From contig VWZS01003783.1 of the NCBI GenBank assembly GCA_013397075.1, forward strand, positions 806,185 to 870,184: a stretch of DNA of 64,000 bases, in the 5' to 3' direction. Source of the stretch: Rhabdornis inornatus. Lineage: Eukaryota > Chordata > Aves > Passeriformes > Rhabdornithidae. The notes beneath the pieces were generated by a model, which saw only the letters and a program-made list of their open reading frames with translations, searched no databases and had not been told where the DNA came from. Position numbers and translations under genes: made by a program. Shown one piece after another: positions 12,706-25,031 of this stretch; positions within the stretch are counted from its first letter, which is position 1, and the number at the start of each line of letters is the position of its first letter.

Positions 12706-13861
12706 AAGAATTATATACATACGAGACTCTTCTAGACAGTGCTTGTATAGGTTCATATTGGTCTGCATCACATATTTTGTGTGTGGTTTTAGAAGCATGT
12801 ACAATACTTAGTTTAATGACCCTCTTCCAACATTCAGCTCAATTTTTCTATCGGTTTTCTATTCTTTTACACTACATGATATGTACCTAAACTCTCTTTT
12901 GTATACATTGTTTTTCACTAGCAAGATAGACAATAAATATTTCATAAAAAATCTTGATCCACCCTGAAGTTAATGGCAAAGACCCATCTATTACAGTGAG
13001 ATTAAGGTTCCAATGAAGATATATGTAAAATATGGCCTTTCTTGGATAACTGTAAATATGAAAATATCTTTGGCAATATAAAAAATGGATATTTTCCTTA
13101 CCACATTATTTACCTTTATTGCAATATTTGTACTATTTCTGACACTTCATGTAGGAAATTCCTCAAACACCCCATAAATTTAAGGAATGATTCTGGTAAA
13201 TGCCCAGTTGTTGTTGGCTCCCAATGTAGGATGAAACATAGGACATATAGTACTATACAGTGCTAAATCTTTCTATTTCTGCTTTGGACATCTCTTGATT
13301 CTGAAAACTTCTTGAAGTCAAAGTATCACAGCTAGAGCATCATTTCAGACCTTTTTTTCCAGGTCAGCGACAAAAACAGTCTTTCTTGAGTTTTAAGGAA
13401 GCTTTTAGTAAAATTTCAAGCACTTGGTTGAGATTTAAATGAAACATAAAGGAGTTACGGAACATGCGAAAGAACTGGAAGAATGACTGAATATTGCCAT
13501 AGGTATAAGAAGAAAACAAGAAACATTTTGTGTGGAAATAGGGGGGAGTTGAGAAACTTGGGAGAAATCTGATCTAGAAAAGGTTGTTACATTTATATGG
13601 AAAAAATGTGATGCAATTTATATGCATTTTTTCCACTAACTACACTGTAAGGCAGCCACTGTGGCCCCTGAACCATTTCTTGCTCAGGTCAGACAGCATC
13701 CTTACAAACAATTTCTAGCCACCTTTTAGATGTTAGAATTGGGCAAAGCTTTCAGAAAATTCAAGTGTTACTGGCCTGTTTGGGGGGATAAGATTATGTA
13801 TAGGGCTGGATATGATTGGTATGGAGGTTGTAGTAATTGCTTCAGTGCAGATGCAGACTAA

Positions 13862-14335
13862 GAGTCATAGAGTCACAGAATTATGTAATCATTAAGGCTG
13901 AGAAAGACCTCTAAGATCACCAGGTCCAACTGTTAACCTGGCACCACTGTATTCACCACAAAGCCGTATTCCCAACTGCCACATGCACACATCTTTCTAT
14001 CAGTTCCAGGGATGGATTCCTCCACTTCCCAGGGCAGCCTATTCAAGTCCTTGACACCTTTTCAGTAAAGAAATTTTTCCCTGTATCCAATCTAGTCCGT
14101 CCCCTGTGCAACTTAAGGACATTTCTTCTTGTCCTGTCACTTGTTACCTGGGAGAAGAAGCTGAACCCCACTGGGCTACAACCTCCTTTCAGGCAGTTGT
14201 AGACGGAGATAAAGACATCCTGAGCCTCCTTTTCTCCAGGAAAAATGCCCCCAACTTCCTCAGCCACTATTAGTAAAGCTTGCACTCCAGACCTTTCATT
14301 GCCCTTTTCTGGGCATCCTCCAGCATCTCAATATT
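13862..14335 (-). mobile_element. CR1 LINE 3' fragment
   Basis: The plus strand starts with 'gtcatagagtcacagaatt' and 'agaaagacctctaagatcac', the reverse complement of the CR1 3' end. Typical inner blocks follow: 'cagggatggattcctccac', 'tcttgtcctgtcacttgt', 'gagaagaagctgaacccc', and at the far end 'cattgcccttttctgg'. The minus-strand 80-codon frame at 14043-14285 includes the residues DRTRRNVLKL, a translation of the CR1 3' region that recurs in the copy at 55.5 kb. It is repeat-derived, not a gene. Confidence 0.92.
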
Positions 14336-15034
14336 TTTACTAGCCACAATTAAGTTATTAGAAAAAGTGTATCCTTACAGTGTTTTTTCTAACACATGCA
14401 ATCTCTGCTCTCAACTTAAAGTCAACATAAAGTTTCTGATTACTCTTCAGCTTACTTGTGATTTGAACCTTCTCTACATCCACATCGTGAATTCCAGAGT
14501 GGATGTCTGCCTCTGAAAACATAAAGTCTCTGCCTCAGTGTGATCCCTAGTTCTTTGGTTTTTACCACGGGCAGAGAAGAAGCAAAGCTAAATGGAGCAC
14601 TGTGTTCCTAAGGCACCCAAGAGACATCTCTCAAGTGACTTTGCTGTATATGAAGAAGCTGTGTGCTGGGTATTCCTCTGATAGAGGAGCAGATATAAAG
14701 AAGGGCCAGAGGGGACACAAAATAATGGAATTACTACAGTGGTACCTTTTTTTTTATTTTTTGTTTTTGTGAGATCCTGAACATATACCACTACCAGAAA
14801 ATTACAGCTAATGTGGGAAATTCACACTGCATAGCAGGAGAACAGGCTGTTGTTTAGTTTGATAGATGGAGCTGTGAAGATTACATTTCTTTTTATCAGT
14901 TTCCCCGTCTGTAAACATAAAATATTTTTGTCTTATAAGAATAGTTTTCCTGGCTAGAAATGAAAGGTCATGTGTCCCTCCTTTATTGTATTTAATAGCA
15001 GTGTGGGGATGCAGAGTTTAATGTGTATTATCTT

Positions 15035-15300
15035 ATGACAGCTGGCATTGCTAATAGCCCATCAGTCGTCATGTGGTGGTTTACTGAAGTTCTAATTGTT
15101 TGTAGCTGCGATGCTCATTCATTATATCTCTGCAACTGATGAGGATTACATTCTCTGTCACATGCATTTGCCTCCTCCGATAACACGTAATTCTGTCTTT
15201 TTCCATGTATTCCAAAGCACTCAAAATTTGGCTATGATTTTCAGGAGGAGTAAGCAGTTCATGGTGGTTTCTGTCATGGTCAGGCATCAGTGGAGGTGAA
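15035..15300. other. Candidate conserved non-coding element
   Basis: This segment keeps at least four CpGs (for example in AGTCGTCAT and CTCCGATAACACGTAAT) in a CpG-poor neighbourhood. It has balanced base composition and no repeat similarity. Overlapping frames on both strands (67 and 68 codons) are open throughout but look like no known protein. The features fit a conserved regulatory element; the call is inference. Confidence 0.25.
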
Positions 15301-16479
15301 TTCTCCTAGACCAAGTGTATCTTTGCAGCAAGTGCTCATTTTTGGCTATTCCATGAAAACCTCACAATAAAGGATGACTGCAGAGATTTAATTAATTTAC
15401 CTACTATATAAATGTCTGGAGAATAGCTTCCTATATTTTGTGAGGGTCATGTGGATAAACACACTAATTGTCCCTGACTAGACTTTTAGTCTTGCAAGTG
15501 ATTTTCACTCTCTTCCATCAGGAAATTGGTATATGCAACAATTTCACTTTCAGAAGAAAAACAAATAAATATTCTTCCACAAGCTTTCTTGATCATCAGG
15601 ATCTCCAGGTCTCCTTTCTATTTTCCAACATTTAGGAACATTTCTTTACTAATCAATAAAGATGTGTGACATTATAGGAAGACAAAAAGCTTTTGAAAAC
15701 AGAAAATACTGTGACCAGAGCTCTAGTGCATGAGCAGTAGAAAAAAAGATTGGTTTACTTTAAGTGTATGTCCTGGACGCTAGAGGAGTCACTTTTAATT
15801 TACACTGGTACAGATGAACAAGTTACCTTACCCTGATACACATGAACTTAGATTCTGCCTTTTTTAGGAAAAATAAATGTTGCTATGATTTTGGTGGTGC
15901 CTTTTCAGTCTCCAGTAGAGTAGAATCACAATGTATGGACTCAGTGTTTGATTAGCATTTCCTCACTGTGCCTTGGATGGCAATCACTTAAACTAAAATG
16001 TATTATTAACTAAAATTCAAAAACACATGGCAACAACTTAGTCCTTTATGGTACAGTTATTTTGAAATTACTTTCAAAAATGTGCACCCCTGTAGCCTAG
16101 CTTTTAATTTGTATATTTTCTTAAGCACATAATAGTATAGACATCCCACTGTAAGACTGGCACCATTCATAAGTTGAGGGAATGAAAATTCAGTTTGTTT
16201 TTATTAATTCATGCAGGAGCAGACCATGTCTGGTATGCAAAACCTACATTCACCAGTTTGTATTTAAACACTGAAAAAGAAATACATTCCATCTTTATTG
16301 CTACAGTTGCTTTAAATTAAAATTGCAAAGAAATACAATGCTAGGTAACACAAAGCTTCTTTCACTTCTCTTTAACAAAAAGTTTTATGAACATGCTGAT
16401 ATATTTTGTAAACATAATAAATTTTATCTAGTGAATCAGTGGTAAAACATAGCCCCAAGGCTCAACTCTCTTTTGATTC

Positions 16480-16502
16480 CAGTATCATCTGGAATGATAC
16501 TG
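16480..16502. repeat. 9-bp perfect hairpin
   Basis: CAGTATCAT at 16480-16488 and ATGATACTG at 16494-16502 are exact reverse complements around a 5-base loop. This is short enough to arise by chance in a 64-kb window. Confidence 0.8.
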
Positions 16503-19500
16503 CTAATGTTATTTGCTAAAACTGTCATAAAAGTAGGGAGGAGAAACCTTTTAGGAAGTGCTTGCAACATTTTAATACTAACAGCATGGCATTTGCTCAA
16601 ATGAGAACATTTTGGTAAATGCTTGCAGAGCAAAAGGCCCTACATTTTCTTTACAAGAATTAAAGATAGAGCAGTAAAGGTCATATATAAAACTTTGCCA
16701 AATAACTTTCTGCATTGTTTTTACAGTTTGTTAAGAGTAGAGGCTCTAGTCTGCTTGTGACATGGAGGAAGAGTGCTGGTTTGAATGTCTTTGTGAAAGT
16801 GAAGTATGAATGGAGTAAACCATGGAGTAAGAGACAAGTTGTACAAAGACATTGACCTGGGCAAACCTTCAAGGTCTAAGATGACAACAACCCCAAAAGC
16901 TCATCAGTGGGTATTGCAGGTTCCAGTGCTCATTGATTTTCCATCCTGGGCTTTGCCAGCTGTAATGTCACAGTCAGTCTAATGCTGAGGCTCTGGAAAA
17001 ACTGCAGCCCATGTGGGGGATGTTCCCAAGGCCAGATGTGAAAAGCTGAAGGAGGGGGGAAAGGCAATGAAAAACTATTTCAATTTCTCTTGTTAATGGA
17101 CAGTAGTGTTCTCAGTCATGTGTGATAAGAAAAACATTTTTCCTGCTTCTACAAAGTGTTCCTGTGGCTCATAAAGGCAAGAGTTGGACATGAGTAACTT
17201 GGCAACAATCACACAGTTATCTTCAAGCAAAAGATAAGGTCAGACCTCCATAGATGTTTCCAAGCTGGTTCCTGTCAACATGTCTTCTGTATTAATTGGG
17301 TTAAAGCTAGAAGTCTCTTTACTACAAATGTTTGAGAAACCTCATTATAAAGACTAGTCTAGATGTGCAGTTATGTTAATTTTTTCTCCATTTTTCATCT
17401 GTAGGAAAGAAACACTTTTTTTGTATGAGTACATATTGAGAAAGAAAATATTTTATGCATGGTATGTATAAATGCAAAAGAAGACTAGAAAAATACTTTT
17501 TTCCAGACTATGTTTTGCTAAATCTAATTTTTTTTTTCTTTTGTGTGATAAAACTGCTAAAAATATTTCATAGTTTTAAGTGTTGGGATGTTTTTTTCTT
17601 TTGATTTATCTCAAAAACTGAGTTGTTTCTGCACTCAGCAGGGAAGCCTTGAACAGAGGTTTTGAATGGTGTCAGTTGAAAGCATTCTGAAATGCACATT
17701 AAATATGTCAATGTTGAATAGCAAAACTAGTATTTATGTTCCTAGTTATGTTATATTTACCTTCTATTAAAAATTGCTAGCTTACACAAATTATAGTATA
17801 CTATATTACAAGTAGATCAATCTTGCCAGATAAAGTTCAAACACAAGAGTTTTTCAGTTTGATTGCAAGTTGAAAGAAATCCCTAGTCTTTTGCTTTACC
17901 TTAAAGTAATTACTAGGAGCACTATAAGATATATTTTGTGTTAAAATAATCAGAAAATAATATGTTTAACTCCTATAAATAGTCTGGTTGATAGATTGAA
18001 TTTTATGTAGAATCTGTTGGCATGACTATGTTTTCTCCAGCTTGGATGATGTTCTTGCATACTGTAGTGTCCCTAAAGTAATTTAGACAGTTTCATTTAT
18101 ATCTCCAGCTCATTTTTTAATTAATATTTGATATCTGAATGAATATTTTAAATCAATCCTTAATTTTGGTGTAACCCTGATACCTGAATTAACAAACTAC
18201 AGGATTGGAGGTACTTTGTCAGATTAGTAGAATAATAAATATAACCACAATATGTATGGGTATACATTTAAGTAAAATTACAAATGGGGCGGGAGAAGGA
18301 ATGTCGTCCTATAATTATTTAAAAGAAAAAAATCACCAAGGCCCAGAAAAACTATGTAGTCAGTTGGAAATTAGTTTAAATATATATTTAGGTGAATGTT
18401 GAAGGGAAAATATGCTATCAAGCAGCTTTAATAGGTTATGTAGCACCTTTTTAAAGAGAAACATTTGAAGTCTTCTCATTTGAGACATATATAAAATTTC
18501 AAGCGACAGAAAAATAAAAAATTATACTGTAGGGAACAGTTTCAGCATGGTAGAGAGACACAAAAAATGGTTTAAGAGATGTTTTCCTTTCTCTGTTTTT
18601 TTGCTCTTGTGAAAACATTTCTCTAATATCAGAGTGTTTATCTGTGTGAAACATAGTGACAAAACAAGCTGTCCTCTTTCTTCTGTATAGGAGATGGAAG
18701 GGGAATGGAGAACTGGATAGAGAGATAAAGAGAGAAATGGCTAGACTAGTTATAGATATAAAAATAGCAGTCATATTTGAATGTGCATATATTATATTGA
18801 CAGGCACCACATACAAAAGAGACATTTTGGAATGTTACATCAGGAAGCAATCCTACTCTTAACCACTGAAGAATAATCTCAAAGCTGCTGTGATATTTCT
18901 TAGCCAAGCTCCCTCCTGCTATGAACACAAGCAGAGAGAAAGTGAAATAAAATTATGAACAAAATCCATGATACATGAACAGGATAAAAAAGGCTTAGTA
19001 GGATAAGAAAAGTGTCTTACAATTTTTTTCAATTCCAATTCTTCCCAAAATACAGCACAGAAAATGACTGGTTGTATATGTTTTCAGAGGGGAGAAATCT
19101 GTGACAAATTAAGAGTTCACACACAGGAGGTTTTGTCCTAGTCTGTCTGAAACTATCTTCACCTCAACAGATATGTGAAGGAGCCATTAGAATGCCATTA
19201 TCCTGTCTGTCAAAATCTTTTTGAACATCCTGTTGTAAACCCCAAAAGGAATAGACTGACTGTCTCAACATCATCGTCTTTCTCTTTTTCTGCAGAATAC
19301 AAAAGTCACCAAATAAATGAGCACAACTGACCGACTGGCTCATCATTAAGAGACTTGTCCCTGCTTCAGATGATATTTTGGGTAGTTAGAATCTGAAGGC
19401 CCAAGTCTCAGATCAAAGTAGTAGGTAAGAAAAAACACTCTAAAACTTACCTATTAGTGATTCCCTTCACACAGTGCTCTGATGGAAAGCTAGAACAATA

Positions 19501-19513
19501 TTATATTTTTGAG

Positions 19514-19573
<60 letters not shown>

Positions 19574-19605
19574 CATCTATCTATCTATCCATCTGTCTAT
19601 CTATC
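19514..19605. repeat. (TATC)n tetranucleotide microsatellite
   Basis: About 23 tandem TATC units. The first part (to about 19571) is uninterrupted and the rest carries C and G substitutions (ATCC, GTCT). The array opens a spurious frame with a repeated LSIY pattern at 19457-19645. It lies directly upstream of a CR1 3' end and would be expected to vary in length between individuals. Confidence 0.97.
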
Positions 19606-19615
19606 CACTGTCCCA

Positions 19616-19733
19616 TGTGGAGTTCTGAGCAATCTGATCAAGTGAAAGGTGTCCTAGTCCATAGCAGGAGGATTGGAACTAGATACTCTTTAAGATCCCT
19701 TCCAACACAAGCCATTCTATGATTCTATAATAT
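19616..19733 (+). mobile_element. CR1 LINE 3' terminus
   Basis: Sense-strand CR1 end. 'gagcaatctgatcaagtg', 'aaggtgtcctagtccat', 'gcaggaggattggaactaga' and 'agatcccttccaaca' are followed by 'cattctatgattctat', the classic avian CR1 terminal octamers. It is the only CR1 in the window on the plus strand. It is only about 118 bp long and strongly 5'-truncated, with its 5' edge at the microsatellite. Confidence 0.93.
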
Positions 19734-22669
19734 TATTGGAATTACCCGCATGCTGCTTATGTCTCAAGTTCCATTTGAATGGAGAGACAATAATAAATAA
19801 GTAAATAAATGGTGTGTTGGAAAAGCATCTTTCAATTGACGTTTCAAAATGCCTCAACATAAGTGAGTGAGTAATCTCATTTTTGTGTTACAGGTAAAGA
19901 GACCAAGGAGTAGAGATGTAGTTTAAAATATAAGGAATGCTTACAGCTAATAGTACCAGTGTATTTTTAATCATTTAGATGTCTTATTCCACTGCATATG
20001 CAATTAAAATTCTGATTCAAAGAATGGAGTAAATTAATGCATCCTGCCATATATTTTGAGTCAGTGGCAAAAATGAGAAAAGGATGCATCAAACTTGTCT
20101 AATCTTGCAGTGAGACCATGTCCTATCCAAAATCCAGTATAAAATACCCATTGTCTTGTGTCTTATCCACAAACTTAGGGGAGTTTTAACGTTTTATTCA
20201 GTTGAGCTGAGTCAGGTCATTCAGGTTTTAAATAACAATCAAGCATCTTTCAAAGGAAGTAGATGCCAGTGCTTACTAGTCAACTTGCATAAAGGAGCAG
20301 CAGAGCTCTTTGATTCTAAATAAAGTGAGAGAAAATTTAGAAAAGCTTGAGGAATAGCTGGCGTCATCTGATCAATTTTATAAAGAGATTTTGGAATATA
20401 GTTGAAAACCAGGAAAGAAGCCAATGGGGTAGAGTAGGAGAGAGAGGTCAAGAAAAACGATTCTGAATGCTGGGTAACTGTCAGAAAAGAGGAAGGATGG
20501 AGGCTCAAATTGGAACCACTACCTTTAAAATGTCATTTAATAATAAGTTTATGGATTGGCTGTTTAAACTTACATTTGGCTTCAACTTCTAACACAAGCT
20601 TCTAGCCTGATTGCAATTTTTTTTATGTTAAAAATATCTGATCTTAGGTTAATTTTAAAACCCAGATCAACCATTTCTGCATTTAAATAAAACATCCTCT
20701 GGAAAGAAAAAAGAAATATATCACCTTAAAATGAAAAGCAGATTGTAGATATTTCTGTGAACACATGTTCTTTGTTTTCTGCTGTCATTGACCACATTGG
20801 GGCTCCAGAGTAGTAATTTGCCTTTTGAAAAACACCTACCGCATCTGGTTGCATATCAAAATCTCTCTACCTGATGACTGCTGACATTGATTCATTCTAA
20901 CCACTGACACAATGTTTAATTGTCTTTTCTGTGAGATTTCCACATCTTTATATTGCTGCAAAAAGAGTAATAGTAATTGTTCTAACTTCAAGTCCAGAGA
21001 TATTTAAAATTCACTTTTGAGAATCTAAATTTTTTGGTTAATGCATTTATGTACTGACTACTTACATGAAATGAAATAAAACAAAGAATATTGAAAAATA
21101 CTTGAAATTAAATTTAAAGGAAAGATAGCTGTATCTGATTATCTTGTCCTTGAAAGAAGCAGAGTAGAATAAGTAAAAATTCCAAAATATATTCATCATA
21201 GTGCAAGAATGGTGAAGATGGAATAGGTTGTACTGTTACTACAGGAAATTATCTTTCATGGTTCAAGTCAGGGTGTGTGGAACAGGCTCTTAAGGTGAAC
21301 ATGCAGGGTTCATCCAGAAGCTGTACAGAGTGTCAGACAGTCACATCATACTGTCCCTTATGTATAGCTATTAAATTGTACTCATCTTGTTCTACAGGTG
21401 ATTCTTAATGATTCTAATTGGGCTGTGGTACTGTAGGAGACACAAAGGCTCTATCTTAAAATTATGCTTGCTCCAAAAAGTCTATTTTCTCAGTCTTGCC
21501 CATCTGTTGATGGGACATTGTTAGGCTAATTTATCTCCCCATTTTACTTTAGAGTGAAGCTAACTTTTGGGAGAACATATTTAGGCCAAAATTCATAGTC
21601 CAAGAAAGTCACAAATCACTTGTTGACACGATAAATACCACCAGATGAGAAGTCCTGATGATAAACAGAATACAAAACTAATGTCCGTACTGAAGAGTCT
21701 GGTGTTTAATTTTGGTGGCCATGGGAAGATACTTAGGAAGATGAAGAAAAGAGCAAGTAAACATGGTACCACTCCTTAGCAATTTTCAAACTGTCAGTTA
21801 TTTCATATCTGGAAATTCCTTCTTCAAAATTATTTTCTTAATTATGGAGTCCCCAAATTATTTCTTTCCATGAACAAAAGAAATTTTCCAATTAGCCTTA
21901 TTATATAAGCTTTAGCACAGTATAGGCTAATTGGCACATTATTTCGTTTAATGTAGTCTTAAGAGAAAGAAAAGAATAAGGGAAGTGTAGCATGTTTCGA
22001 CCACACATTCTTCTTTTACACCACAGGTATTTCTGTACTCTTTCAGTCTTATCTCGAGGTTATGAAATAAGTAGACTGCAGAGGAGCTCTGAACTTTTTT
22101 GGTCCAACTTCCATACTAGATGAGTCCTAATGCATGGTGACAGAAATACAATCCATAAGTTAGCTCCCAAATGACACAGAAGACCACTAGCAGTGACTAA
22201 ATACTTCTTAAGGGCTCTTTTCTCTCACTCTGTATTGCAATAGTTAGCTAGACACTTAATCTCACCTTAAATAGTAAAGGAAAATAAAGTTGATATAAAA
22301 TGAATATTCTAGTGAATTTTGCATTAGGTAGGCTATATCAAATGAGGTCAAGACAGTAGGTACTCAGTCTTGAATTTGCTTGTATCTTTTTAATACCTAT
22401 TTTTTATTAGTAAAATATGCACCCTAAAAGAGCTTGTGATAATTGTGAACTGAAACTGCTGTTTACTGCATGATTAATTCATTAATCCTTATATGATTCG
22501 TTTTCTGTTGTTCCATTTGTACACATAATTTGGGTGCCTGCTTTGGATAACTTGCTCAACAGTGTACTTGCAATTTCTCAGGTAATGTCTTCTTGAATGA
22601 GAAAGATTTCATTTAATGTGAATGCTCTGGATCAGAGTTTATTCTGGGGTATGTCAGTATACTGTCAAT

Positions 22670-22692
22670 ATATGGTATGGCATATACCATAT
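22670..22692. repeat. 9-bp inverted repeat in TA-rich tract
   Basis: ATATGGTAT at 22670-22678 pairs exactly with ATACCATAT at 22684-22692. A third CCATATATA block follows at about 22706. AT-rich cruciform-prone sequence of this kind is common. Confidence 0.8.
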
Positions 22693-23012
22693 GGGATTAT
22701 ATACACCATATATATCAACAACAGAACTGAAAAGAAGTTGTAACCCATAATAGCAAAAATCCAGGTCAGACATTGCTTTTTTTCTTATGGAGCCTGGGAA
22801 ATATTCTTAAAGAATATTCTTATTTCTTCAGGAGAGAAATAATTCTCTCTGTAGTGATTTAAAGACGAACAAACATCTCCTTTCCTTCAGAAAATCACAA
22901 GCAACAGAACTGGAGAAAAAACTTACTTTCTAGATATATACAGTTAAACACAAAACATGAATCTTCTCATGACAAAGAAGCATATGCAGAATTACACACT
23001 GACAAAGGTTAA

Positions 23013-23040
23013 CAGAACTCATTAATCAGAACTCATTAAT
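23013..23040. repeat. Exact 14-bp tandem duplication
   Basis: CAGAACTCATTAAT occurs twice with no spacer (23013-23026 and 23027-23040). The exact match suggests a recent slippage event. Confidence 0.95.
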
Positions 23041-25008
23041 TTATTAATAAATTAATATTTATTTAAGGCAAACCCAAACTTTAATAAGTACTGGGGGGAA
23101 CCAATGATATGCAACGTCCTAGCCAAAATTATTTTGCAGACCGAATTATTCTCACTTTCCTGATAGTGCTAATGTAATTACTATGGAATGATGATAAGTT
23201 TTCTGTTCATTTCTATATGTCAGCATTTTAGTCAAGGTCTTAACTTAAAAAATGTTTAAATCTGTATGTTAATGGACTCAGTCCTTCATTTAAACTCCAA
23301 ACAAAAGCTAGTAACTTTACAGGAAATTATAATAATGATAAAGTCATTTTACTCAGAGAAAAAGAAAAAACCTAAACTCCTCCTGTGGAGAATAAGAACC
23401 CAGAGGAATTCTATGAATAATTGAAAGATCAATTAGCACTGTGCTGTTAGGAACTTTTACTAATTCTTTACAGACAGAATGTTTTTTTTTTCTGTGCAGA
23501 CAGCAATAATTTCTATATTATTTCTAAAAGACAGCAAATTATTCTAGCTTTTAAGACATGGAGTCATATCATTAATCAGTTTCAGCTGTAAAACAAAGTT
23601 AAAGACTTGGCTGTTCAGCCAGATTTTAACAGATTAATTTACTCAGAACAATAATGATACCCAGATTTAAGAAAGAACATTGGTGAATGGATCTATCTAT
23701 GCATATATGTGAAATCCAAGAATTATATCTTACTAATGATACATTTCTGCTTAACAGATAGAAAGAGTGCAAGGCAATAGTCTTCACTCAAGTGAATTTA
23801 TCTCCGAAAACACATGTATATAATGTGACAGACTGGAATTTTTCTATCATTAAAATCCTGAATTTCTCTTTTGACAGATGCATGAAACACAATTCCTGTT
23901 TACCTGTACAGGTTGTACAAGCCTCATGTAAGGGAAGGAGGAACTTGTTTTGCAAGAGCTGGTATGAGCTGAATTCTTTTACTTCAAGAGTTTGGAACAA
24001 TTATATGTACTCAGAATAATCCAGTGGCTTTGCCAAGAAGTTAATTTCCTGTTTCTTGAAGCAGCATATTCTGGTGATTAAGGAGTCAACATGTATGTGC
24101 AATTTAATATCAGGATGTTTAATTAGCTACAGAGGGGTGGGCGTTGAAAGTCCTACCACTAACTCAGTCAAGAAGCATAAAAATCCAAAGCCAATTTCAA
24201 ACCAGACTATGTGTGTTAAATAGGAAGACGTTATTAATACAGAGATGACATGTCTATGTTCTTAAGAGCAGCCTCTGGATTTAGCCCCAAGAGAGGTTTG
24301 GTTGAGACCATGTGGCCTGCCTGCAGGCTGCCTGGTTAAAGATCCCATTTGTCCCTAGCCATTCCACGTTTCCTGGCTTGCTGGGCACATGGAGCTGAGT
24401 AGTCTTGAGCCTCAGGTCTGCCCTCCACCAGACCGTACACACTGCGTAGGGAGCCTGGACAATTATGTTTTGAACATTTGTCTAAATTCTGAGGCCTGCA
24501 ACTCATACTTCCAACCCATACAGATAAAAGCTATTTTTTGGGTGGGATACACATTTCTTTTGCAAATATTAAGACTGGCATGTTATAAGATGAATCATTA
24601 AGAGCTGCATACACTAAACTGTTTAAAAAGTGAAGGAGATCTTACTTAGCTGTAAGTTTAAGACTAAAATGTTTTACAGCCTTGAAATACTTACACTGTA
24701 GCATAACTAGGAATAGAATCTCAGGGATTGATATCATATTGTCTTTATGTTTTTAATAGTTTCACAATACAATTGCCTAGGAGAAATACTGAAAAGACAG
24801 CATGGAGACTGTGTAGTACTGTAGAATGGTAGTTGCAAGTAGATAATCTTTTAACGTGCCAAAAGCTATGGTTAAGTATTTTTTATGTCATGTTTCCCTT
24901 TTGGACTAGGGCAATAGCAGCCTGGTAAAATGGCTTCTTTTGCTCCCAGTCTATGACACCCAGGTGCATTTGTGACTTGACTGTCTTTTCTCTATTCTGC
25001 TCTGACAG

Positions 25009-25031
25009 ATGCGTACCTTTTAGGTACGCAT
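25009..25031. repeat. 10-bp perfect hairpin with CpGs
   Basis: ATGCGTACCT (25009-25018) and AGGTACGCAT (25022-25031) are exact reverse complements with a 3-base TTT loop. Each arm carries one CpG, unusual in this CpG-poor sequence. The function is unknown. Confidence 0.9.

Larger units (their letters stand above)
14336..19513. other. Unique non-coding DNA
   Basis: No recognised transposon and no frame above 108 codons. The stretch includes a candidate conserved element at about 15035-15300 and a short hairpin at 16480-16502. Otherwise it is AT-rich sequence with nothing I can assign. Confidence 0.55.

Noticed and set aside
14043..14285. 80-codon minus-strand frame
   Set aside because: Translation of the CR1 3' region; a related peptide appears in the CR1 copy at 55.5 kb.
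19457..19645. 62-codon frame rich in LSIY
   Set aside because: It is the TATC microsatellite read in frame.
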